From: Sphingobacteriia bacterium | GTDB lineage: Bacteria > Bacteroidota > Bacteroidia > UBA7662 | NCBI GenBank assembly: GCA_009926245.1 | Contig: RFPG01000074.1 | Span: 1 to 6,553 of the forward strand | Reading direction: 5' to 3' | Length of the DNA stretch: 6,553 nt | Part shown: piece by piece, positions 1 to 6,553 of the stretch | Layout: each line of letters starts with the position of its first letter | How positions within the stretch are numbered: position 1 is the first letter of the stretch | Translations under genes and position numbers: made by a program | Notes under the pieces: model-generated | Seen by the model: only the letters and a program-made list of their open reading frames with translations | Database searches by the model: none | Told to the model about the DNA's origin: nothing

Positions 1-20
1 CTTGTATCACTTGCGCACTG

Positions 21-1538
21 CTAAGTCACTTCGTTTCCCCTAACGAGGATAGATATAACCTTCGTCTCAGAGTATACGTCGAGCGCCTCCACACCTGGCT
101 CCCGGGTACCATTCCCAGACGCACTGAAACCTCCGAATGGCATGTGGGGTTCGCTGCCAAAAGTACCGATATTGATGTTGGCAATTCCACAATCAGATCC
201 TGCTGCGGAGAGAAATTGCTCCGCTTCTAACAAATTACGCGTGAACATGGCGGAGGACAAGCCCTGAGGTACCGAGTTTTGAATTTGAATCGCAGTTTTG
301 GGATCGCTGTAGGAATGAACGTAGAGAATGGGCGCAAAGGTCTCGTGCATGACGATGGGGGCATCGGCTGCGATTTCGATCACGCAGGGTTTTACATAAC
401 AACCTGACTCAAAGCCAGTCCCACTAAAAACACCTCCCTCGACCAATATACGACCCCCCTGCTCCTTGGCCTTCTCAATGGCCTGATTGTAGGCCTGAAC
501 CGCCTGCAAGTCAATCAAGGGACCCACATGGTTCGCCGAATCCAAGGGATCGCCAATGCGGAGTTGACCATAGGCTGCCACCAAACTGCGGGTCATTTCA
601 TTGTAAACGGATTCATGAATGATGAGTCGGCGGGTGGTGGTGCAGCGTTGACCCGCGGTCCCTACCGCCCCAAAGACCGCACCGATGGTGGCCAATTTGA
701 GATCGGCATCCGCTGCGACAATGATGGCATTGTTACCACCCAATTCCAACAAAGACCGACCCAAACGTCCGGCAACAGCGGTGGCAACGGCCTTGCCCAT
801 GCGGGTTGATCCTGTCGCCGATACCAACGGAACGCGAGTATCCTGGCTAAGCCATTCCCCAACCCGGGCATCTCCCACCACCAATCCGCTGAGTCCTTCG
901 GGGGCCCCAAAGGCCTCCATCACGCGGGCCGTGATTTTTTGACAAGCCAAAGCAGTCAAAGGGGTTTTTTCGGAAGGTTTCCAAACGCAGGCATTCCCAC
1001 AGACCCAGGCAATCATCGTATTCCAACTCCAGACGGCCACCGGGAAATTGAAGGCCGAAATAACTCCGACCACCCCCAACGGATGCCATTGCTCGTACAT
1101 GCGGTGACCGGGACGTTCGCTGTGCATGGTCAAGCCGTAGAGCTGGCGGGAAAGACCTACCGCAAAATCACAGATATCAATGATTTCTTGGACCTCTCCC
1201 AAGCCTTCCTGGAGGCTTTTTCCCATTTCGTAGGATACCAATTGACCCAAAGGCTCTTTGAGTCGGCGAAATTCTTCCCCCAACAAACGGACCAACTCAC
1301 CGCGGCGTGGCGCCGGCACCGTTCTCCATTCCTCAAAGGCCGTAACAGCAGCGGCCATGACTTGTTCATAATCGGCATGGGATGCTTGGGTGACCGAGCC
1401 AATCAAGGCCCCATCCACCGGCGATCTGGATTCCAGCAAGGCCCCCCCTGCATTCAAGGTCTGGCGACCCGTCGAGGCCCCCGATTCCAAGCCCTGCAAT
1501 TCGAGGGCGTTCAACATTTGATTCAACGAATGATTCAT
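21..1538 (-). CDS. ALDH7-family aldehyde dehydrogenase, probable alpha-aminoadipate semialdehyde / L-piperideine-6-carboxylate dehydrogenase
   Basis: This 505-residue protein is a complete NAD(P)-dependent aldehyde dehydrogenase, expected in the cytoplasm. Visible catalytic features are the oxyanion Asn164 (SAFNFP), the cofactor-binding Lys187 (VWKPSE), the general base Glu265 (ELGGNN), the nucleophile Cys299 (GTAGQRCT) and Glu399 of HETFAPI. The stretches GEVQEIIDICDFAVGLSR (114-131), RSLLELGGNNAII and AVGTAGQRCTTTRR closely match human antiquitin (ALDH7A1) as I remember it, which sets it apart from generic ALDHs. Glu118 and Arg298 align with the antiquitin residues Glu121 and Arg301 reported to hold the aminoadipate moiety. 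The likely reaction is therefore oxidation of alpha-aminoadipate semialdehyde to 2-aminoadipate in lysine catabolism (bacterial equivalents are called AmaB or Pcd). Length is normal for the family and no lesion is seen. The start is the first ATG, 64 bases after the peptidase stop; a second ATG at residue 8 is possible. No Shine-Dalgarno sequence is visible. No other lysine-catabolic gene is in the window, so substrate specificity is inferred from residues only. Confidence 0.93.
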   Translation of the reverse strand: MNHSLNQMLNALELQGLESGASTGRQTLNAGGALLESRSPVDGALIGSVTQASHADYEQVMAAAVTAFEEWRTVPAPRRGELVRLLGEEFRRLKEPLGQLVSYEMGKSLQEGLGEVQEIIDICDFAVGLSRQLYGLTMHSERPGHRMYEQWHPLGVVGVISAFNFPVAVWSWNTMIAWVCGNACVWKPSEKTPLTALACQKITARVMEAFGAPEGLSGLVVGDARVGEWLSQDTRVPLVSATGSTRMGKAVATAVAGRLGRSLLELGGNNAIIVAADADLKLATIGAVFGAVGTAGQRCTTTRRLIIHESVYNEMTRSLVAAYGQLRIGDPLDSANHVGPLIDLQAVQAYNQAIEKAKEQGGRILVEGGVFSGTGFESGCYVKPCVIEIAADAPIVMHETFAPILYVHSYSDPKTAIQIQNSVPQGLSSAMFTRNLLEAEQFLSAAGSDCGIANINIGTFGSEPHMPFGGFSASGNGTREPGVEALDVYSETKVISILVRGNEVT

Positions 1539-1576
1539 GACTTTGGTCTTTGGGCCTTAGAGAATGCCAAGGCTTG

Positions 1577-1584
1577 CAAAAGTA
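1577..1584 (-). promoter_or_regulatory. Candidate Bacteroidota-type -7 promoter element for the aldehyde dehydrogenase
   Basis: On the minus strand the gap between peptidase and dehydrogenase contains TACTTTTG, an exact fit to the Bacteroidota -7 consensus TAnnTTTG. It lies 38 bases before the dehydrogenase ATG, which would give a leader of roughly 30 bases. The -33 partner is poor: at the expected distance upstream there is only a T-run (TTTTTTA, overlapping the peptidase stop codon), with no TTG. An eight-base degenerate motif can occur by chance, so this is a candidate only; read-through from the peptidase gene is the alternative. Confidence 0.3.
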
Positions 1585-1602
1585 CAATAAACCACTTACG
1601 GA

Positions 1603-4600
1603 TTAAAAAATAAGCCGCTGGGGATCCAAGGCATTGAGATCCAGCGTCCAACTCCAGCGCGTGTACCAAGGGGCCCGAGCGTCTGGTGATCCGCTTCCAA
1701 AATTCTGTTTCAAGTCCTGACTCACCGCAGCCAGCCAATGAAACTGCATAAAGGGCAGAACCTTGAGGGTGATACCGGTTTCCCAACTGAGGGCCGGCAA
1801 AGGGGCCATCCATGGATCGTCGTTCGGTATCAAATCAGCGATGGTCGCCAGAGGGGACAAAGGACTGCGGCCATTCCAATTGTTGCGCTGAACATTGGCA
1901 AAGATGTTGAGAGGCAACTTCACAAGGGTCCGAGGGAGTTCCAACTCGAAATTCACAGCCAATTGATACTCCAAGGGCCTGGACATGTGTTGCAATAAGA
2001 ATTGACTGTAAGGCCCGGCCGGGGTCCTAAAACCTGCATCCCGAAGGAGGACCTGACGCCCCCCCAATCCACGCCATGACGGGTCGTTTCTCCATTGATC
2101 GGCGTATTCGGCGCTTGGAATGGCCGCGAGCTTGACCATCTGAGGTCGGGCCCACATCAAATCCTGAGCAGACCATTCCTGAGCACCGCCCAAACCGGCC
2201 GGACTGTAAAGACCGGGGCCGTTGAAAAGGCGACCGCCCTTTCCATCACGATCATCCTTGTAGGCTTCGTTGCCGTAGGCATAGCCACCCCAAAGTCGCA
2301 AATTCATGCGCCAGCGGTGCCGACCTTCTCCCAAGAGTCGGCTCATATTGGCATAGGATTCGATCCGTGATGGATGAGCCGATCCCGGGCGCCAACCATT
2401 GGCTCGTCCGGTTTGAATCAACCAGCCCCAACCCCTGCTTCGTAACACATTTCCGTCTGTATAGGAGCCTTTCAAGTAAGGCCATAGGCCGGTAGGTACC
2501 ACGGCTGAATCCCCTGCCCAGGCAGCGCGACCCCAATTGAATGAATTGGATCCGTCTGGATGGCTTGTCGGGGCATTCGGCATATAGGATTCGGCCGGAC
2601 CCCCGTTGTAGCGTTGACGCCAGCCCAGCTCCAAGGTTCGTCTCCTCCCCGCATTGCGAAGGTCCTCAGGAGCCTGCCAACGCAAAAATCCATGCAAGGT
2701 TCCGCCGTTCAGAGGCCCCAAACGCTCAAAGCGACGCCAGTTCAAACTTGCACTCCACTGGGGGCCGTAGGATTGACTAGGATACCAATCGTAATCCACC
2801 TTCATGCTTCCACTCAAGGCTCGACTCCGGGTCCCTACCTGCAACAACCCACGGTATTTTAAATTGGTGGGCAACAAAACCGGACTCATGACCAAGAGCC
2901 CTGGGGTCCAGCCCTCCGTCTCCAGGTAATTGATCCACGGAAGCCAGGACATGCGGTGACCCTCAAAATCCAAGGGCAAGGAAGGCTTCCAAACGGAGCG
3001 ACCTTCCGAAGGTATCCGCGAACGCACATAAAGCGGCAGAGCATGATCCGGATCCAGAACCAAACCTTCTGGAAGGACGGGCAAATTCCACCGCATGGTC
3101 CGCTTGCCTTCAAAACCCTCCACCCATTCTTGCCGGATGATACCTCCCCCGGTATCAGTGATAGCCAACAGAAGAGGGGTGGCCGTTCCACGACCTCTCA
3201 ACACCGCTTCAAGCTCCCAACCCGAGGATTTTGTATGAACGCGCTGTGATACCAAGCGATAATCCAAGGGTTCTGCTTTACGAAGCCTTTCCTCAAACCA
3301 CCAATCCACCGATTTGTTAGCCACCGATGTTTGTTGTTGCAACATCATTTGTTCCGGACTTTTCTGCTTCAAAATCAACTCCATGTCCTCCGGAGAAGGG
3401 TGTCTAAATTTCCATGATTGGTAATACGCCTGCATTCGCCGATCGAATTCCTCTCGTCCCAAATAAGCCTCCAAATAGGTGAGCTCCATGGCCGTCTTTT
3501 TGTAGGCCAGGGTCCCGTAGGTTTCTCCATCGTAATCCATAGTATGCGAATGCCAGAGGGAGCGGTCTTTGCCGCGACGCAACGAGAGTAACAAGGATAG
3601 GTGATCCAGGTCCGGCCACGGCTCCAAAATCCGCGTCAAGGCTTTGGGGGCCTTCTCGAACTGAGCTTCAAGGAGATTTTGCCCTGGATAACGCGTCCGC
3701 AGGTACCGGGTTTCGTAAAAGGAATTGAAACCTTCGTCCAAGAAAGGATGGTCTCTTTCGTTGGAAGCCAAAATGCCGTAGAACCAATTATGCCCCACTT
3801 CGTGGGCAATAATCAAGTCCAACATCAGAGGAGCACCCCCACCGGCGGATATCACGGTAATCGTCGGGTATTCCATGCCACCACCGGCCCGCAAGGCCCC
3901 TTCCACCGCCGTACAGGTTTTGTACGGATAAGGACCCAGCCATTTGGAGTAATAATAGACCGAGGAATCGACGAAAAGCGTTGCATCTTTCCATGATTTG
4001 TTACCACCGGTAAAAAAGGCATAGGTCTTGACCTCCTTGCCATCGATTTCAATTTGGCTTTGACGGACATAATAATCCGGCGCACAAAACCAAGCAAAAT
4101 CATGGGCCTGTTCCAAAACATAACGCAGTGTTTTGGTCGAAGAAGAGGGAGGGTTCAAGGAATCACCCCGCATTCGAAGGGGAGGAAAGGAATCCAGACC
4201 GGCGCAATGCTTCGCCAGGGAGTCCAACCACTGCTGCTCCGAAGGGGTCTGCAATTCCCCGGAGGAGGCCACTCGGTAATGGGCAGGGACCGTGATATCC
4301 ACCTCAAAAGAACCAAATTCACTAAAAAACTCTCCTTGATCCAGGTAAGGCAAGGGATGCCAGCCTTTGATATCATAAACCGCTGGTTTGGGGTACCATT
4401 GCGTAATCTGGTATTGTTGGCCCACATGGCCCATCCGCGAAAAATCCCCGGGGATACGGACCCTAAAAGGGGTCTCCAGGGTCAAGGTGGCGCCGGACAA
4501 CAAGGGTTGTTCCAAATAAACGGTGGCGATATCGGGGGTATCGGCATGCCAAAATTCCCAACGCAGCTTTTGCCCGTTGACCCTAAATTCCAGCGAATCC

Positions 4601-4962
4601 ATTCCTCCCCGAAGGCTATCCGCCGCAAATCGAAAGCGGGTGCTTCCACCGGCCAATTGTTGTTGGGCAAAGGCGGTACGCGTTGACGAGTAGGCATTGG
4701 GGTGCAGGTGCATGACCAAACGATCAAGTGCCTGGGGTGATTGATTGGTGTAATCCATGCGCAGATGGCCGTTCAACATATGATGAACCGGATCTAAGCT
4801 CACCTGGATTTGGTAACGCACCTTCTGCTGAAAATAATCAGGTGAGGCCGCCAAAGTCCTGTTGGCTCCCCAACCCATCAACCCTAGGAGGAGAATAAAA
4901 AATCGATACGGCGCAGTTCGAAAGTGGGTCGTTTGAAAAAGGAAAGGTGAATTTTTTAACAT
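1603..4962 (-). CDS. Secreted M1-family metallopeptidase with C-terminal outer-membrane beta-barrel-like region
   Basis: This 1119-residue protein is a zinc aminopeptidase-like enzyme of the M1 (gluzincin) family. A signal peptide is visible: basic Arg15/Arg20, hydrophobic core about 21-33 and a probable cut near LAA-SP (39/40). Residues 40-235 form the N-terminal beta domain, with the QITQWYPKPAVYD and PYLDQGEFFSEFGSF signatures typical of Bacteroidota M1 enzymes. The catalytic domain follows. GGGMEYP (360-366) is the GAMEN-type exopeptidase motif; HEVGH (387-391) plus Glu410, exactly 18 residues later in FLDEGFNSF, make the zinc site; Tyr482 or Tyr487 is the likely transition-state tyrosine. 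About 565-650 looks like the beta-sandwich domain. The usual helical C-terminal domain is absent. Instead, residues 680-1119 are rich in alternating aromatic/hydrophobic strands with Gly/Asn turns and end in RLIF; a terminal Phe is typical of outer-membrane barrels. A stop codon lies 14 codons upstream in frame and no other start occurs between, so the ATG is well supported although no Shine-Dalgarno is seen. Catalytic assignment is firm; the barrel and surface or periplasmic location are inferred. Confidence 0.93.
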   Translation of the reverse strand: MLKNSPFLFQTTHFRTAPYRFFILLLGLMGWGANRTLAASPDYFQQKVRYQIQVSLDPVHHMLNGHLRMDYTNQSPQALDRLVMHLHPNAYSSTRTAFAQQQLAGGSTRFRFAADSLRGGMDSLEFRVNGQKLRWEFWHADTPDIATVYLEQPLLSGATLTLETPFRVRIPGDFSRMGHVGQQYQITQWYPKPAVYDIKGWHPLPYLDQGEFFSEFGSFEVDITVPAHYRVASSGELQTPSEQQWLDSLAKHCAGLDSFPPLRMRGDSLNPPSSSTKTLRYVLEQAHDFAWFCAPDYYVRQSQIEIDGKEVKTYAFFTGGNKSWKDATLFVDSSVYYYSKWLGPYPYKTCTAVEGALRAGGGMEYPTITVISAGGGAPLMLDLIIAHEVGHNWFYGILASNERDHPFLDEGFNSFYETRYLRTRYPGQNLLEAQFEKAPKALTRILEPWPDLDHLSLLLSLRRGKDRSLWHSHTMDYDGETYGTLAYKKTAMELTYLEAYLGREEFDRRMQAYYQSWKFRHPSPEDMELILKQKSPEQMMLQQQTSVANKSVDWWFEERLRKAEPLDYRLVSQRVHTKSSGWELEAVLRGRGTATPLLLAITDTGGGIIRQEWVEGFEGKRTMRWNLPVLPEGLVLDPDHALPLYVRSRIPSEGRSVWKPSLPLDFEGHRMSWLPWINYLETEGWTPGLLVMSPVLLPTNLKYRGLLQVGTRSRALSGSMKVDYDWYPSQSYGPQWSASLNWRRFERLGPLNGGTLHGFLRWQAPEDLRNAGRRRTLELGWRQRYNGGPAESYMPNAPTSHPDGSNSFNWGRAAWAGDSAVVPTGLWPYLKGSYTDGNVLRSRGWGWLIQTGRANGWRPGSAHPSRIESYANMSRLLGEGRHRWRMNLRLWGGYAYGNEAYKDDRDGKGGRLFNGPGLYSPAGLGGAQEWSAQDLMWARPQMVKLAAIPSAEYADQWRNDPSWRGLGGRQVLLRDAGFRTPAGPYSQFLLQHMSRPLEYQLAVNFELELPRTLVKLPLNIFANVQRNNWNGRSPLSPLATIADLIPNDDPWMAPLPALSWETGITLKVLPFMQFHWLAAVSQDLKQNFGSGSPDARAPWYTRWSWTLDLNALDPQRLIF

Positions 4963-5040
4963 ATGGAAAGGTGGATGTTTTAACCTAAGTTTTTGGAGGA
5001 TTCAGCGGATCAACGATGTTTATTTTTTGGTTTTTGAAAG

Positions 5041-5064
5041 ATAAAAAGCCATTGCCTTTGGCTC
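5041..5064 (-). terminator. Weak candidate Rho-independent terminator after the PspC-domain gene
   Basis: Read on the minus strand, GAGCC and GGCTT can pair (four Watson-Crick pairs plus one G-U) around a nine-base loop, followed directly by TTTTTAT. It begins 36 bases after the PspC gene stop, where a terminator would be expected. The stem is short and only partly GC, so it is marginal. The rest of the 137-base gap (4963-5099) is AT-rich. It holds only near-misses to TAnnTTTG (AATATTTG and TATCTTTC, minus strand), so no peptidase promoter can be named with confidence. Confidence 0.33.
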
Positions 5065-5099
5065 ATTGTCAAATATTGCTAATTTAAGTTGGCATCCGG

Positions 5100-6553
5100 C
5101 TAGAAGCCCATGCGGACCAACCCATTGGAGGTCATGATGCAACGCTGCCCCGCTAATTCCGAAACAGGAAAATCGCCCACCACCGGGGTTTCTTCCAGGT
5201 AAGGAGCCAATCGCTCGTCGAAACGGATGGAATGCCCCACGGGGACAAAAACAGTCCACTGTGCTTTTTGCATTCGAAAACCATCGCGCTTGGGGAAATG
5301 AACCCCCTCGGCCAAGGCTATGCGCCCTGTGCTATCGCATACGTAGGATGTACCCGCCAGGGCCGAACGAGTCTTGGCCTGTGCCTTGCTGCGACCCGCC
5401 GCGCGGAGGTTGGACTTGAGCAAAGCCCTGCCTTCGGTCGGCACCAATCGGATCCCCAGGTTGTTGACATAAACCCTTTGTTGGGCCTTGCGCCACCGGG
5501 TGGTTTCCTTGTCCCATTCAACCAAATCCAAGGACTCCGTTTCAGGGTTGTTTTGGTCCGAACCGATCCGGAATTCTTCCTCGGTGACCCAAGCCTCCCC
5601 CTCAAAATCAATGGGCCGACCTTGTGCATCTACGAAGGCGGGCATGAGTTCCAAGGACCATGTGTTGATTGTGCTATCCAAAGGAATGGTCTGGGTCGTC
5701 ACAGCTTTGTGTTCAATATCCTCGGCGTAATAAACCAGGGGCATCACGGCCAGCAGGGCCCCCAGGATGAAAGCCAGCACCGAAAGGCCCAAAAGAGTCC
5801 TCATGAAACGAAAAGGAGCACCGCGCAAAAAGCGAACGGCGAGAACCCCCATCAACACCAAAGGACCCACCAATACCAGTCCCAAGGCGAACCAACCGAC
5901 ACCCCACGAAAGCGTTGAAGGCCAAAACAAAGCCACCCAGTCATGCAGCGAAAAATCGCCTTCGACCAAAAGGCCATCGCCCACCCCCAGGCCCATGCTA
6001 AAAAACCAAAAAACCAATCCAATCCCTATCAAAAAAACCACCGTCCCCAAGGCCAGGACCAACCCAACCAATTTCCCCAAGCCTTTCAAAACCGGAGCCG
6101 CAATTCCGTTGGCCTCGCGCACCCAACCCCTCAGCGAAGCCTCCCAGCGACGATGATTGTTTGGGTTCTGCAGGGTCTGCTCCACCGCCCGGTACTCTTC
6201 CTCCACCTTGTTACGAATCGACTCCAATGTGACAGCCCGACCCTGCATCGCCAGCCGATCGGCAGTCGTCCTGGCCTTGGGCACGGCCACCCACAACACC
6301 AAATACGCAAAGAACCCTATCCCCGTAAAGAGCCCCAACAAAAGAACAACCACCCGGACCAAAGCCAAATCCAACCCAAAATAGGCCGCCAAACCTGCCG
6401 AAACCCCTCCCAGCACTCGCCGACTCCCATCCCGAAAAAGCCGCTTTGGAGCCGGTATTTCGCCCTGGTAACCCGATCGTTCCCAGGTTTCGGCCTGCTT
6501 TCCGGAAACGGATTCAGCCTCCGAAAAAGCATCCACCGGGCCTTCCGTCCACT
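5100..6553 (-). CDS. PspC-domain membrane protein, N-terminus cut by the window edge
   Basis: Numbering is from a GTG at 6536. Residues 31-90 are a PspC domain: KRLFRDGSRRVLGGVSAGLA followed by a hydrophobic stretch (58-86) and LWVAVPKAR. A charged, probably helical segment (87-150) comes next, then hydrophobic segments at about 152-181, 210-235 and 246-270. The C-terminal part (271-478) is soluble, unrecognised and beta-prone, with the protein's only two cysteines, Cys400 and Cys466. PspC proteins sit in the inner membrane and take part in phage-shock / envelope-stress control. In Bacteroidota the PspC domain usually follows a conserved soluble domain of about 100 residues. Here the frame stays open upstream of the GTG to the last base (codons for W-T-E-G-P precede it), and residues 1-30 look like a linker. 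The GTG is therefore probably not the true start and the gene continues outside the window. The stop is TAG. There is no PspA, PspB or PspF gene here, so the stress role rests on the domain alone. Confidence 0.85.
   Translation of the reverse strand, partial: WTEGPVDAFSEAESVSGKQAETWERSGYQGEIPAPKRLFRDGSRRVLGGVSAGLAAYFGLDLALVRVVVLLLGLFTGIGFFAYLVLWVAVPKARTTADRLAMQGRAVTLESIRNKVEEEYRAVEQTLQNPNNHRRWEASLRGWVREANGIAAPVLKGLGKLVGLVLALGTVVFLIGIGLVFWFFSMGLGVGDGLLVEGDFSLHDWVALFWPSTLSWGVGWFALGLVLVGPLVLMGVLAVRFLRGAPFRFMRTLLGLSVLAFILGALLAVMPLVYYAEDIEHKAVTTQTIPLDSTINTWSLELMPAFVDAQGRPIDFEGEAWVTEEEFRIGSDQNNPETESLDLVEWDKETTRWRKAQQRVYVNNLGIRLVPTEGRALLKSNLRAAGRSKAQAKTRSALAGTSYVCDSTGRIALAEGVHFPKRDGFRMQKAQWTVFVPVGHSIRFDERLAPYLEETPVVGDFPVSELAGQRCIMTSNGLVRMGF

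Noticed and set aside
1554..1573. A five-base inverted repeat (GCCTT / AAGGC, ten-base loop) between peptidase and dehydrogenase, considered as a terminator or leader structure.
   Set aside because: The stem is short, there is no T-run after it on either strand, and such a repeat is common by chance.
939..1613. A 224-codon open frame on the plus strand, opposite the dehydrogenase.
   Set aside because: It lies antisense to a dehydrogenase with all catalytic motifs intact, and its translation shows no domain or normal composition. It is a by-product of codon bias.
4054..4686. A 210-codon open frame on the plus strand, opposite the peptidase N-terminal half.
   Set aside because: It is antisense to conserved M1 domains and its translation is very basic with no recognisable features.
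5065..5080. AATATTTG on the minus strand as a -7 element for the peptidase gene.
   Set aside because: The first base departs from TAnnTTTG, no TTG partner is found at the proper distance, and it lies upstream of the candidate PspC terminator.
5232..5918. A 228-codon open frame on the plus strand, opposite the PspC gene.
   Set aside because: It is antisense to a clear membrane protein, its product is low-complexity and rich in Gln, His and Pro, and no promoter or ribosome-binding site is seen.
6317..6532. A 71-codon minus-strand frame starting with ATG near the right edge, in a different frame from the PspC gene.
   Set aside because: It overlaps the PspC domain coding sequence out of frame and has no recognisable product; the GTG-frame translation matches the PspC family.

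Overview
The window holds three protein-coding genes, all on the minus strand, with short gaps between them. Read in the direction of transcription they are: a PspC-domain membrane protein (5100 to the right window edge, N-terminus cut off), a large secreted M1-family metallopeptidase with a C-terminal region that looks like an outer-membrane beta-barrel (1603-4962), and an aldehyde dehydrogenase of the ALDH7 (antiquitin-like) type (21-1538). I see no RNA gene, mobile element, CRISPR array or long repeat.

The likely host is a member of the Bacteroidota with moderately high GC. The evidence is indirect: the M1 peptidase has the long two-part architecture and the QITQWYPKPAVYD / PYLDQGEFFSEFGSF signature I associate with that phylum; the PspC protein has the long Bacteroidota-type layout; start codons lack a recognisable Shine-Dalgarno sequence; and the one promoter-like motif found fits the Bacteroidota -7 element TAnnTTTG. 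No marker gene is present, so this stays an inference.

Layout. Positions 1-20 lie downstream of the dehydrogenase and hold nothing I can identify. A 64-base gap (1539-1602) separates dehydrogenase and peptidase and contains a perfect TAnnTTTG match, so the dehydrogenase may have its own promoter. A 137-base AT-rich gap (4963-5099) separates peptidase and PspC gene and contains a weak terminator-like hairpin just after the PspC stop. The PspC reading frame stays open to position 6553.

How they might work together. The three genes do not form an obvious pathway. The peptidase should act outside the cytoplasmic membrane, releasing amino acids from peptides. The dehydrogenase probably oxidises alpha-aminoadipate semialdehyde in lysine breakdown. 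The PspC protein probably belongs to an envelope-stress response. A link between peptide digestion and lysine use is possible but rests only on adjacency. The window looks like ordinary chromosomal housekeeping and envelope genes rather than an accessory island. The most interesting element is the peptidase-barrel fusion, which appears to be a lineage-wide but little-described arrangement.
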